Both the position numbers and the translations under genes were made by a program. 17,981 nucleotides of DNA from assembly GCA_002377645.1 (NCBI GenBank), contig DFQF01000025.1, forward strand, positions 21,475 to 39,455, written 5' to 3'. Shown here in pieces: positions 7,403 through 15,197 of the stretch. Each line of letters begins with the position of its first letter. Within the stretch, counting starts at the first letter, position 1. Below the pieces are notes generated by a model. It saw nothing but the letters and a program-made list of their open reading frames with translations, searched no databases and was not told the DNA's origin. The stretch comes from Nitrospinaceae bacterium UBA3496. Lineage in GTDB: Bacteria; UBA8248.

Positions 7403-7714
7403 TTAACGCAATTTGTTTTCTGGTCTTTTGGGTGGGTCATTAGCTGCTCTAGGTTCTACTGGTTCGTTACTGCTAAAGTCAGGAGCTAGATCAGCATTTA
7501 TCTGTGTCCATTCTGGATCATCATCTTCCGTTTCTAAAATAGCATCAATTGGACACTCTGGAAGACATACACCACAATCGATACATTCCTCTGGGTCTAT
7601 AATCATGAAAACTTGGTCTTGATAATCTCCAGGATGAATGCAATCTACAGGGCACACATCTACACATGTTGCATAGCGTTCCCCAAGACATTTTTCGCCG
7701 ATAACAAAAGTCAT
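7403..7714 (-). CDS. 7Fe ferredoxin ([3Fe-4S] + [4Fe-4S])
   Basis: A 103-residue electron carrier related to Azotobacter ferredoxin I and Thermus 7Fe ferredoxin. Cysteines are C9, C17, C21, C25, C44, C47, C50 and C54. By comparison with ferredoxin I, C9, C17 and C54 should hold a [3Fe-4S] cluster and C21, C44, C47 and C50 a [4Fe-4S] cluster. The position of the unused cysteine in the first motif is G11 (KCLGERYATC), which fits a three-iron site. The stretch between C25 and C44 is a few residues longer than in ferredoxin I. The tail (about 62-103) is acidic and then proline-rich, ending basic. A strong AGGAGA ribosome site precedes the ATG. It has its own terminator and a candidate promoter, so it is probably monocistronic. 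Its redox partner is not evident. Confidence 0.95.
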   Translation of the reverse strand: MTFVIGEKCLGERYATCVDVCPVDCIHPGDYQDQVFMIIDPEECIDCGVCLPECPIDAILETEDDDPEWTQINADLAPDFSSNEPVEPRAANDPPKRPENKLR

Positions 7715-7774
7715 GTATCATCTCCTTGAAAATCAATGGCGGTAATCTTAAAAATTCAAAAAACAATGTGGTTG

Positions 7775-7804
7775 ATGCTAGCAGAGCGTTGAATATTAAA
7801 TCAA
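7775..7804 (-). promoter_or_regulatory. Candidate promoter of the ferredoxin gene
   Basis: On the minus strand, TTGATT (complement of 7799-7804) and TAGCAT (complement of 7775-7780) are separated by 18 bases, each 4 of 6 to sigma-70 consensus. Transcription would begin about 55 bases before the ferredoxin ATG. No regulator site is recognisable. Confidence 0.3.
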
Positions 7805-7844
7805 GGGGATAAATTATTTTTTTGCCTTTTAGGTTTCAATTTTC

Positions 7845-8732
7845 TTAATAAAGGTCTACTAATCTAGAAGGATTTTCTTGTACCATTAATCGTATTTCTT
7901 GACTCTTCAAACCTATTCTAAGCATAGATGCGATAAACATGCGCAACATTTCAGGTGGTGGTGGATTCCAGTCTAGTTGAGCATCTGTTGTCATTAGACA
8001 TCTGTGTGGGCCAATTTTTTTTGCGAATTTTGCAATTAAATTTGGATCAAGTCCTTGCCACATAGGAAATGCAGAAATCCAAGTAAACTCAATAAAATAA
8101 CCTAAGTTTGAAACTTCCATTAATTGTTCTTCGGTTGCTCCGACAACAGAAATAATTGGATGTGTGAAAATAAATTTTTTCAATCCAATTTTACTCGCTC
8201 GTTTTGCCAGTGCTACTCCTTCTTCAGCAGACAAATGTCCAGTAGCGATAGCTATATTTGCATCTCTTGCAATTTCTAGAACAAGATTAACTTCTTGCGC
8301 TATTTCTCCGTCTTTATCGAAAATACTTAAATTTTTTTTTGGAGGCGGTTGTTTATATGCAGTCTCAATTTGTTTGCTGTAGGCCCCTTTTTTAATATCA
8401 TTTTTTGTCGTATAAGTTGGCATCCAGATAATCTTAGCTCCAAGTCTTGTTGCACTCTCTGCTGCGAATGGGGAAATTCCACCTACATTTGAATTTAGAA
8501 CTATAGCGCCCATTGCATTGAAATTTTTATATACTTGGTTAATTAAACTTGCTTGTGCCATAGTAGGCCATAGGTGGCTTTTCATGACAAAACCTTTCAT
8601 TCCAGATTGTATAGCAAGTTCTGCCCATTCGTGATCTCTAACTCTACCTGGTTCTTCTAAAAAAACTTGAGGGAAAATATGAGCGTGAAGATCAATTGAA
8701 CCCTCTAATAATTCATCAGCTTCAGTTCTCAT
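7845..8732 (-). CDS. Metal-dependent amidohydrolase-like protein (DUF6282-like)
   Basis: A 295-residue TIM-barrel hydrolase of the amidohydrolase superfamily type. Candidate metal ligands are in the expected order: H16 and H18 (DLHAH), K51 and H53 (VMKSH), H166 (ATGHLS), H191 (FTHPI) and D250 (TTDAQ). The protein ends in NPSRLVDLY, like the NPARLLGL tail of many amidohydrolases. The DLHAH...KSH...GHLS...THP pattern matches what I recall of DUF6282 proteins, whose substrates are not established. It could cleave an amide, lactone or related bond in the cytosol. GAGGA precedes the ATG by about 6-7 bases. It is divergent from the PLP-enzyme gene at 8849 with a 116-base shared spacer, so shared control is possible. 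Confidence 0.8.
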   Translation of the reverse strand: MRTEADELLEGSIDLHAHIFPQVFLEEPGRVRDHEWAELAIQSGMKGFVMKSHLWPTMAQASLINQVYKNFNAMGAIVLNSNVGGISPFAAESATRLGAKIIWMPTYTTKNDIKKGAYSKQIETAYKQPPPKKNLSIFDKDGEIAQEVNLVLEIARDANIAIATGHLSAEEGVALAKRASKIGLKKFIFTHPIISVVGATEEQLMEVSNLGYFIEFTWISAFPMWQGLDPNLIAKFAKKIGPHRCLMTTDAQLDWNPPPPEMLRMFIASMLRIGLKSQEIRLMVQENPSRLVDLY

Positions 8733-8848
8733 TTGTATTCCTCTTTTAATAATATTTTTCGTATAATAATGCTTTATGGTTTTTTTTTGAGCAAGTATAT
8801 AAAATTAAATAACTATATTAAAACTTTATAAATTTTAGAGGTATTTTC
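8733..8848. promoter_or_regulatory. Divergent promoter region between the amidohydrolase and PLP-enzyme genes
   Basis: The 116 bases lie between two genes transcribed away from each other, so both promoters should be here. The region is nearly all A/T with several TATA-like hexamers (TATAAA at 8798-8803, TATATT at 8814-8819, and the complement of ATAATA at 8763-8768). No convincing -35/-10 pair or operator palindrome stands out. Confidence 0.35.
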
Positions 8849-9973
8849 TTGAGTGAACAAATAGGGACTCCTGTTCGAGATTTGCAGACTCCGGTTTTGT
8901 TGATTGATCTTGATGTAATGGAAGAAAATCTGAAAAAAATGGCTTCAAATTTTCAAAATAGTTTGATCAATTTACGTCCTCATTCGAAAACACATAAAAG
9001 TCCGCTGATTGCTAAAAAACAGATAGAAATGGGAGCAATAGGTATTTGTTGTCAAAAAGTAAGTGAGGCAGAAGTTATGCAAGAGGATGGGATAGAGAAT
9101 ATCCTCTTAAGCAGTGAAATTGTCTCTCCTGCAAAGATAGAACGTGTTTCCTTTTTATCAAAGAATTGTGATTTGATGTTAGTTGTTGATCATATTCAGG
9201 GAGCTGAATTACTTTCTAAAATAATGGAAAAAAATGAAAGCGACATTGGAGTACTTGTTGATATTGATGTTGGACAAGGTCGTTGTGGGGTTAGAACAGT
9301 TGATGAAGCAGTTTCTCTAGCAAAAAAAATTGATGAATTGCCTTCAATAAATTTGCGTGGGTTCCAAGCTTATAACGGCAAGGCGCAACATATTGAAGGA
9401 TTTAATGAAAGAGAGAAGAAATATAGAAATTCAATCACTATGATGGAAGAGAGTGTTTATGAATTTAAAAAAAATGGATTGAATTTTGATGTTAGAACTG
9501 GTGGAGGAACTGGAACATGGAATTGGGACTTAGATTCTGAAATTTTAAATGAAGTTCAAGCAGGAAGTTACTTATTTATGGATTCACATTATAGGAGTAT
9601 TGGAGGAAGACAAGAACAATTTTACGAAGATTTTCAAGCGAGTTTATTCGTGCTATCTACAATCATTAGTTTTCCTGAAGATAAAAAATTTATCATTGAT
9701 GCAGGACATAAAAGTCTTTCGTCTGACAGTGGTTTTGCATCCTGTTACGACATCGAAGAGGCTACCTATATTTCAGCTAGTGATGAACATGGAATAATTA
9801 CAGTGGATTCGTTGGGTCCAATGCCAAAGTTAGGTGATTCTTTACTTTTTCAGCCAAGTCATTGTGATACTACGATAAATCTCTTCGATTATTTTTATGG
9901 CATTAGAGGAGGTATGGAGAAAGGTTTTTTAGAAGTTATATTGCCAATTTCAGCTAGAGGAATGGTTCAATAA
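8849..9973 (+). CDS. PLP enzyme of the D-threonine aldolase / D-serine dehydratase (DSD1) family
   Basis: A 374-residue fold-type III PLP enzyme: an alanine-racemase-like barrel (about 12-250) followed by a C-terminal metal-binding domain (about 260-365). RPHSKTHK at 43-50 carries the Schiff-base lysine K47, and TGGGTGTW (217-224) is the phosphate-binding loop. The metal site is PSHCD at 336-340. In D-threonine and 3-hydroxyaspartate aldolases the ligands are His-x-Asp, while D-serine dehydratase uses His-x-Cys. Here H338 and D340 fit the aldolase pattern, with C339 between them. A D-3-hydroxy-amino-acid aldolase yielding glycine or glyoxylate-type products is therefore more likely than a dehydratase, but the substrate is inferred. 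The start is TTG with AGAGGT 6 bases upstream. It converges with the next gene, leaving 6 bases between stops. Confidence 0.88.
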   Translation: MSEQIGTPVRDLQTPVLLIDLDVMEENLKKMASNFQNSLINLRPHSKTHKSPLIAKKQIEMGAIGICCQKVSEAEVMQEDGIENILLSSEIVSPAKIERVSFLSKNCDLMLVVDHIQGAELLSKIMEKNESDIGVLVDIDVGQGRCGVRTVDEAVSLAKKIDELPSINLRGFQAYNGKAQHIEGFNEREKKYRNSITMMEESVYEFKKNGLNFDVRTGGGTGTWNWDLDSEILNEVQAGSYLFMDSHYRSIGGRQEQFYEDFQASLFVLSTIISFPEDKKFIIDAGHKSLSSDSGFASCYDIEEATYISASDEHGIITVDSLGPMPKLGDSLLFQPSHCDTTINLFDYFYGIRGGMEKGFLEVILPISARGMVQ

Positions 9974-9979
9974 ATTGTC

Positions 9980-10402
9980 TTATGGCAATAAACCTATACC
10001 AGCAAATCCGGTTGTCAATGCTAAGAACATTCCAATAAAAGCACAAAATCTGTGAAGTTCTCTAAATTTTTCATTTTGTTTTCTTCGGATTGATCTGCCT
10101 AAAAATGCTGTTAAGTATAAAAAAATTAATGTAAGCGTTCCTAGAAAACTATGGAAAGTATTAAATAAAGGTTTTTTTAAAACGAATTGCATTTCTAATA
10201 AACCAAGAAAGTATCCAATAGTGAATAGTATGACAAAAATTCTGGCTAAACGTATATGTCGTTCAAGAAGAACTGCTCTTGGAAAGGTTGTTCTTGTAAG
10301 TCTGTTCTTTCTTAATGTAAGTCCAAGTTTTAGGACGTAGAAACCCAAAAGTAATGTTGTGATTTGTATTATCGGGTGGAAATAAACAGTTAACCATATC
10401 AT
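9980..10402 (-). CDS. Four-helix membrane protein with conserved-looking histidines
   Basis: A 140-residue integral membrane protein with four predicted helices at about 5-27, 52-74, 84-104 and 117-138. Histidines sit at or near helix ends: H9 in helix 1, H49 before helix 2, H84 at the start of helix 3 and H117 at the start of helix 4. This arrangement recalls small cytochrome b561-like or DUF4079-type proteins, and the His residues could bind haem b or a metal. I do not recognise the family with confidence. Basic clusters (RKNR at 31-34, RSIRRK at 103-108) suggest which loops face the cytoplasm. AGGAA lies about 9 bases before the ATG. It is divergent from the cyclase gene (96-base spacer). 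Confidence 0.72.
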   Translation of the reverse strand: MIWLTVYFHPIIQITTLLLGFYVLKLGLTLRKNRLTRTTFPRAVLLERHIRLARIFVILFTIGYFLGLLEMQFVLKKPLFNTFHSFLGTLTLIFLYLTAFLGRSIRRKQNEKFRELHRFCAFIGMFLALTTGFAGIGLLP

Positions 10403-10423
10403 TTACTTAGATTCCTAAATATA

Positions 10424-10452
10424 TTTCAATGCATTCTAGGGTATGTTATAAA
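10424..10452 (+). promoter_or_regulatory. Candidate promoter of the cyclase-family gene
   Basis: TTTCAA at 10424-10429 (3 of 6), a 17-base spacer and TATAAA at 10447-10452 (5 of 6) lie in the divergent spacer. A start near 10459 would give a leader of about 40 bases containing the strong GAGGAGG ribosome site at 10485-10491. Confidence 0.35.
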
Positions 10453-10498
10453 AAACTTAAATAGCAAATTTATCTCTAATTCTTGAGGAGGAAAGATT

Positions 10499-11293
10499 GT
10501 GCACCTAGAAGATATTGAGAGTTTAGCTAAAAGTTGTACCGTTTTTGACCTAGGTGTAGAAATGTTTCCAGGAATGCCTCATGTTCCGCTCCATGCTCCT
10601 TATTCTTGTTCTTTAATACGTGAACATGGAGACTCAATGTTTGAAGACGGTGCTTGTGCCTCTGTGGATGTTTTTTTTTGTAGTGGACACACAGGTACGC
10701 ATATTGATGCGATATGTCATATCTCGAAAGATATGCAACTGTATAATGGTGTAGATGCAACTAAAGTACAAAACAAAATAAATGGTTTTTCAGAATATGG
10801 AATAGAAACAGTTGCCCCTATTTGTAGAAGGGGAGTTTTAATTGATGTGGCAAGACATTTTGACAAAGAAATCTTAGAACCAGGAAGAGCGATTGGAAGA
10901 GATGATCTTTTGAAAGCAAGTGCTTCTCAAGGAACTGAGATAAAATCAGGGGATGTTGTTCTTATAAGAACAGGACATATGCAAATCTGGCCTAACAAAG
11001 AATTTTATACTCAGACAGGAGGTGTGCCAGGTATTAATCTTGAGGCAGCAAAATGGCTTAGTGAGCAAGGAATTGCAATGGTAGGTTCAGATAATTTTGG
11101 GGTGGAGGTTATGCCCAATCCTTCAATTCCTGTGCACTGTCATATGCTAGTAGAGCATGGGATACATCTAATTGAGATTTTAATGCTTGAAGAATTGTCG
11201 CAAACAAGAACCTATGAATTTTTGTTTGTTTGTTTGCCCTTAAAATTAAGAGGTGGAACAGGCTCTCCAGTACGACCTGTTGCAATTGTTTAA
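10499..11293 (+). CDS. Cyclase-family metal hydrolase (kynurenine formamidase-like)
   Basis: A 264-residue member of the cyclase/KynB family (PF04199). The metal motif HTGTHID is at residues 64-70 (H64, H68, D70) with H74 just after it in AICHIS, where most members have DxPxH. Other landmarks are GDVVLIRTGH (151-160), PGIN (177-180), MVGSDNFGVE (194-203) with D198, HCHMLVEHGIHLIE (213-226) and the closing RGGTGSPVRPVAI (251-263). Family members hydrolyse N-formylkynurenine, isatin and related amides or cyclic amides using Zn or Mn. No kynurenine-pathway genes are nearby, so the substrate is open. The start is GTG, preceded by GAGGAGG at 10485-10491 (7 bases). It converges with the alpha/beta hydrolase gene, stops 18 bases apart. 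Confidence 0.9.
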   Translation: MHLEDIESLAKSCTVFDLGVEMFPGMPHVPLHAPYSCSLIREHGDSMFEDGACASVDVFFCSGHTGTHIDAICHISKDMQLYNGVDATKVQNKINGFSEYGIETVAPICRRGVLIDVARHFDKEILEPGRAIGRDDLLKASASQGTEIKSGDVVLIRTGHMQIWPNKEFYTQTGGVPGINLEAAKWLSEQGIAMVGSDNFGVEVMPNPSIPVHCHMLVEHGIHLIEILMLEELSQTRTYEFLFVCLPLKLRGGTGSPVRPVAIV

Positions 11294-11311
11294 ATGTTTA
11301 GGATGAAATTT

Positions 11312-12145
11312 TTAATTTAAAGAAAGAATTGAATTTAAGAATTCTTTTGTTACCCTAACAAATTCGTCTGGTTCATCAATATATACATGATGATGTGCAC
11401 CTTTAATGATCTTGATTTGTACATTTTTCAAGTTTTGTTTTGCCCATTCAATGTCCTCCGTTGTAATCCTGTCTGAAAGTTCGCCAATTACCAGTAATCC
11501 AGGTACTTTTAAATTTAGCCAACCTTTTACTAAGTCGGATCCCCCACGCTTAGAATGAAAAGAACGATCTGCTTTTAATAACCATGTTCCATCTTTCAAC
11601 TGTCGAACGCTATGCTTGGCTATATGTTCTAAGTGTTCTTCTTTAGCTTTACCAGAAGCAGGAATCATTCTGAATTTTTCTATAAATAATTCTAGGGTAG
11701 CCCAAGGACGACTTGGTCTACTCCCGAAGGCGTTCATCTCTTTAAGAATCCTTTCGTTAATATGAAATGGAGAATCTACTACAATCATGGAAGTAATATT
11801 GGGAGAGTTTGTAGCTGTTAATCGTAAAGAAATTCCTCCGCCCATTGAATGAGCTAGAAGGAAAGGTTTCTTGTTCGTTTCTTTGTAGGCCCAATCTATC
11901 CAAAATTCTAAATCTTTTGCAAAATCATCATAGGAGTATTCTTCTGCCCAGTCACTGTTGCCATGTCCTCGAAGATCCATTGCTACTGGTCTAAATTTGT
12001 CCATATAATGCGGTGCAACGAAATCCCACCATTTTGCATGAGCTGCTGCTCCATGAACTAATAAAAGAATAGGTTTTTTGTCACCGCCATGATCTATTCC
12101 GTGTAGTTTTATCCCATCTCTTTCTAAAAAGAATTCTTCTGTCAT
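11312..12145 (-). CDS. Alpha/beta-fold hydrolase
   Basis: A 277-residue cytosolic alpha/beta hydrolase. The oxyanion HG motif is at residues 31-32 (LLVHGAAAHAKWW), DLRGHGNSD at 57-65, and the nucleophile elbow AHSMGGG at 98-104 gives S100. The acid is probably D225 (GELSDRIT), and the catalytic histidine is one of H251-H253 (GAHHHVYIDEP), most likely H252. A helical cap spans about 130-200. It could be an esterase, epoxide hydrolase or C-C hydrolase; the substrate is not evident. GGAG lies 11 bases before the ATG, slightly long. The gene lies 66 bases downstream of mrpG on the same strand with no hairpin between them, so some read-through from the mrp operon is possible. Confidence 0.92.
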   Translation of the reverse strand: MTEEFFLERDGIKLHGIDHGGDKKPILLLVHGAAAHAKWWDFVAPHYMDKFRPVAMDLRGHGNSDWAEEYSYDDFAKDLEFWIDWAYKETNKKPFLLAHSMGGGISLRLTATNSPNITSMIVVDSPFHINERILKEMNAFGSRPSRPWATLELFIEKFRMIPASGKAKEEHLEHIAKHSVRQLKDGTWLLKADRSFHSKRGGSDLVKGWLNLKVPGLLVIGELSDRITTEDIEWAKQNLKNVQIKIIKGAHHHVYIDEPDEFVRVTKEFLNSILSLN

Positions 12146-12211
12146 TTCAATAGTTTCTCCAATTTTGTATTTGAATGTACACTTGTTTTGGGGTGGAATG
12201 TTATTCTTAAA

Positions 12212-12586
12212 TTATTTTTTCTCTACTTTTTTGTCTTGATTATCTTCCAATTTCCTTATTTTTTCTATGTGACTTTTGTATTCGTCCAATGTTGTTTCAT
12301 CAAATAAATCGGGGCCTCTATGATATGCTGAACGAGAGATCAGGTGTGCTGCAACAGGAGCTGTTATGAAAAGAAAGAATATTGCTAAGAGGGCCTGAGT
12401 AGTAACGTCTAATGTTTGAAAAGATAAGATGGTAGAAAGAAGTATGCCTCCTAAACCCAACGTAGTTGCTTTTGTTGCCGCATGCATCCTGGAATATACG
12501 TCTGGAAGACGAATCAAACCTACGCTTGCGACTAACATAAAAAATGCACCGATAAACATAACTGTAGCTGTTAGAATTTCAATCAA
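12212..12586 (-). CDS. mrpG: Mrp cation/proton antiporter subunit G
   Basis: A 124-residue MnhG/PhaG protein with three membrane helices (about 4-24, 38-56, 63-84). The family signature RLPDVYSRMHAATKATTLG is at 26-44 and ITAPVAAHLI at 74-83. The soluble charged tail (about 88-124) is lysine- and glutamate-rich. The protein is part of the seven-subunit complex exchanging Na+ (or K+/Li+) for protons at the inner membrane. It is the last gene of the operon; its TTG start overlaps the end of mrpF by 8 bases and has GGGGAAAA just upstream, indicating translational coupling. Confidence 0.94.
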   Translation of the reverse strand: MIEILTATVMFIGAFFMLVASVGLIRLPDVYSRMHAATKATTLGLGGILLSTILSFQTLDVTTQALLAIFFLFITAPVAAHLISRSAYHRGPDLFDETTLDEYKSHIEKIRKLEDNQDKKVEKK

Positions 12587-12848
12587 TTATTTTCCCCCGG
12601 TCGTGAAATTTCGCATATAAGGTTGTTCCAACAAAGCTTAAAATTGTAAGGGTGAGAACAACAATCACAAATATTTTATTTCCAGAGTAAATAGCATAAA
12701 GAGCAATAATTCCTTTTCCGTTTGTCACTATAGTATCAGCTGCAATAACTTTATCTGCGGTTGTTGGACCTTTGAAAAAGCGATATAGAGCTATAAAGAC
12801 AGATATGACTAACATAATCATTGAAACCTGAATCGTTACTTCGATCAT
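12579..12848 (-). CDS. mrpF: Mrp cation/proton antiporter subunit F
   Basis: An 89-residue MnhF/PhaF protein with three helices (about 4-25, 35-53, 58-78). The conserved FKGPTTADKVIAADTI segment is at 25-40, including D38, which matches the functionally important acidic residue of this subunit in Bacillus Mrp. It is a small membrane subunit of the antiporter. The ATG overlaps the mrpE stop as ATGA, a clear translational-coupling junction. Confidence 0.94.
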   Translation of the reverse strand: MIEVTIQVSMIMLVISVFIALYRFFKGPTTADKVIAADTIVTNGKGIIALYAIYSGNKIFVIVVLTLTILSFVGTTLYAKFHDRGKIID

Positions 12849-13351
12849 TCAAATGCTCCTAAAATAGGATCTTCAAGCCTTTTTTGGATTCTAATTTTCA
12901 TTTCTTTTAGATCTTTTGAATCAAGAGTGTGTACATAAATTATTTTAGATTCGTCTGAAACATCTATGCTAAGTGTTCCAGGAGTTAAGGTGATAGAGTT
13001 AGCTAGTGAAGTTATTCCTAAAGGTGATTTGCAACGAGTTTTGAAAGCAAAAATTCCTGGCTGTATAGAAAGATTCGGCTTTATAACAATAATCATAACT
13101 TGCAAATTGGCTATTATTAATTCCCACAAAAAACTAAAAACGAATCTTAATGTGTAAATCAAACGTAAGATATTTTTTTCTTTTTTTTCATTTCTCCTTA
13201 TCAATCTTTTCTTGTGTTCATAACTCTTCCATAAAAAGAGTATGATAAGAATTGCAATAATAATACCTGTAAAAAAGTCACTCAAATTTCCTGTGCCTCG
13301 CATTAAAATCCAAATAGCGGCTATCGATATTGTTAAAGTTGCTATAGGCAA
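12845..13351 (-). CDS. mrpE: Mrp cation/proton antiporter subunit E
   Basis: A 168-residue MnhE/PhaE protein. Two N-terminal hydrophobic segments (about 3-18 and 25-42) and a third at about 70-92 precede a cytoplasmic domain with the signature SLANSITLTPGTLSIDV (115-131) and IIYVHTLD (137-144). In the complex MrpE is a membrane-bound accessory subunit needed for assembly and activity. The start is TTG with AGGAG 7 bases upstream; that ribosome site overlaps the stop codon of mrpD, whose gene ends 10 bases before this start. Confidence 0.93.
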   Translation of the reverse strand: MPIATLTISIAAIWILMRGTGNLSDFFTGIIIAILIILFLWKSYEHKKRLIRRNEKKEKNILRLIYTLRFVFSFLWELIIANLQVMIIVIKPNLSIQPGIFAFKTRCKSPLGITSLANSITLTPGTLSIDVSDESKIIYVHTLDSKDLKEMKIRIQKRLEDPILGAFE

Positions 13352-13361
13352 AGCTTTACTC

Positions 13362-14837
13362 CTAAGTAAGTGTTTTCATAGCATTAATATAAAATTGAGG
13401 GTTGGAAATTTGTTCAGAAACCATACTGGCCCAATCATAAAGCCAAGTTGCACCGATTCCAAAAACGACCGCGAAAAAAGTAAGAATAGTAACGCATATA
13501 TACATTGTCGGAGGGGCTTTTTTAAGGTTATTTTTTCCTTCTCCCCATGCCATCCTTTGATAAGTTTTAAAATTATAAAAAAGAGAGATAATACCTAAAA
13601 TTAAAGCTAAAGAAGTTATTAAAGTAAATCCAGAAGAAAAGCCTGCTTGAAAAATAAATATTTTTGCAAAAAAACCATTTAAGGGTGGAATGCCTGCTAA
13701 AGACAGAAAACTAATAAGCATTAAGATACTAAGAAAGGGGGTTTTTTTCATTAAACCTCCCATTTCATCTAGGTTCTCTGTTCCTGTAATTTTATAGTTA
13801 ATACCCGCAGCCAGTAAAACTGAGCTTTTAAGGTAAGAGTGCACAACTATGAAAAAAATCGTTGCTGTTAATGCAGGAGGCGAGAGAAATGCAATTCCTA
13901 GACTGATAAATCCAAGCTGATTGATCGTACTGTATGCAAGAATACGTTTTAAGTTTTTTTGGGGAAGAGTCCCGAAGGCACCGATAAAGATAGTGAGAAT
14001 CGCAAAAAACAAAAGAACATGTTGGAAGTAAAAAAATTGTTTTATGAAGATTAATGTTTGACATCGAATAATGGCATAAATGCCTACCTTTACTAGGACT
14101 CCTGCAAGAATAGCACTGACTGGGGTATGTGCAGTAGAGTGAGCAGATGGGAGCCAAAGGTGCATTGGGAAGATAGCTCCTTTAACACTAAAGACTAATA
14201 CAAAAATTAAAGCAGTAATTATAATCATTGGATTATAATCTAGTGTCGATAGTTTTATTGATAAGTCAGCCATATTTACTGTCCCAACTTGTGCATATAT
14301 AAAAGAAATTCCTGCCAAGAAAAATGCAGATGCTACTAAATTGATACATGTGAACTTGAAAGACATTTCTAATTGTTCAAGGGAGTGGTAGCAGGCTAAC
14401 AAAGCGTATGTTGAAATAAGTAATACTTCAAAGAAAACGAATAGATTGAACAGATCTCCAGTAAGAAAACATCCCTGAATACCCATAAGAAGAAAATGGA
14501 TAAGTGGTTGAAAAATTTTTAAATTGTTTTCTTTAGTAAAATAACTTTTGGAATATAAAACGCAGATACCAATAATTGAAGAGGAAATACAAAGCATAGT
14601 AGATGAGAGTTTATCAGCTATGAGGATAATGCCATAAGGAAATGGCCAGAGACCCATTTGATGGGTATAGATGTTTCCTTTCATTATGTCAAAAAATAAG
14701 ATAGCTGATAGCATAAAATTTATGAATAAGGATGCAAAGCTGATTTTTTCCTGTATTCTCAATTTGCCGACAAGCAAATAGGTCACAATGCCTGTGATTA
14801 GGGGTAATACAACGAAAATGGGAAGTAAATTATTCAT
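13362..14837 (-). CDS. mrpD: Mrp cation/proton antiporter subunit D
   Basis: A 491-residue polytopic protein homologous to the NuoL/M/N proton-pumping subunits of complex I. Key charged residues fall at the positions known from Bacillus MrpD: E137 (FFEVLLIS), K219 (FSVKGAIFP) and K250 (GVLVKVGIYA), with HLWLPSAHSTAHTPVSA at 226-242 between them. About 14 hydrophobic helices are visible. With MrpA it forms the ion-translocating core. Its ATG overlaps the mrpC stop as ATGA. The length is normal for the family and no frame break is seen. Confidence 0.95.
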   Translation of the reverse strand: MNNLLPIFVVLPLITGIVTYLLVGKLRIQEKISFASLFINFMLSAILFFDIMKGNIYTHQMGLWPFPYGIILIADKLSSTMLCISSSIIGICVLYSKSYFTKENNLKIFQPLIHFLLMGIQGCFLTGDLFNLFVFFEVLLISTYALLACYHSLEQLEMSFKFTCINLVASAFFLAGISFIYAQVGTVNMADLSIKLSTLDYNPMIIITALIFVLVFSVKGAIFPMHLWLPSAHSTAHTPVSAILAGVLVKVGIYAIIRCQTLIFIKQFFYFQHVLLFFAILTIFIGAFGTLPQKNLKRILAYSTINQLGFISLGIAFLSPPALTATIFFIVVHSYLKSSVLLAAGINYKITGTENLDEMGGLMKKTPFLSILMLISFLSLAGIPPLNGFFAKIFIFQAGFSSGFTLITSLALILGIISLFYNFKTYQRMAWGEGKNNLKKAPPTMYICVTILTFFAVVFGIGATWLYDWASMVSEQISNPQFYINAMKTLT

Positions 14838-15184
14838 CCCTTAAGCCTTCTATATTCATCTATGTTGTCTGTTTTAAAATTTCTCTGCATATTTAGTGCA
14901 ACGGTCAATAAAAAAGCAATAACCGCGAGACTAATAACTATTGCAGTTAAAACCATTGCTTGAGGAAGTGGGTCAACGTACATCTGGGCCTGTACTGAAA
15001 TTTTTTCTACAGGGAGAATTGGTGGTTTTCCATCCTGTACCCAACCAGATGCCATGATCATTAAATTAGTCGCATGTGATAACATCGCAAAACCTAATAC
15101 TAATTTAATTAATCTTCTCTGTATAATTAAGTACACACTAACTGCGACCAGAATACCTATAGTTAGGGGAAGTATTAGAAACAT
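14834..15184 (-). CDS. mrpC: Mrp cation/proton antiporter subunit C
   Basis: A 116-residue NuoK-like subunit with three membrane helices (about 3-21, 26-47, 74-99). Signature segments are GFAMLSHATNLMIMASG (31-47) and DPLPQAMVLTAIVIS (71-85). The short hydrophilic loop between helices 2 and 3 and the charged tail (101-116) are usual. The gene starts 13 bases after mrpB ends, with an AAGGA very close to the ATG, and overlaps mrpD by 4 bases. Confidence 0.95.
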   Translation of the reverse strand: MFLILPLTIGILVAVSVYLIIQRRLIKLVLGFAMLSHATNLMIMASGWVQDGKPPILPVEKISVQAQMYVDPLPQAMVLTAIVISLAVIAFLLTVALNMQRNFKTDNIDEYRRLKG

Positions 15185-15197
15185 TTTCCTTCTTCTT

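Noticed and set aside
7805..7844. Terminator for the amidohydrolase gene on the minus strand
   Set aside because: The only inverted element is CCT/AGG (3 pairs) and it is followed on that strand by A, not T.
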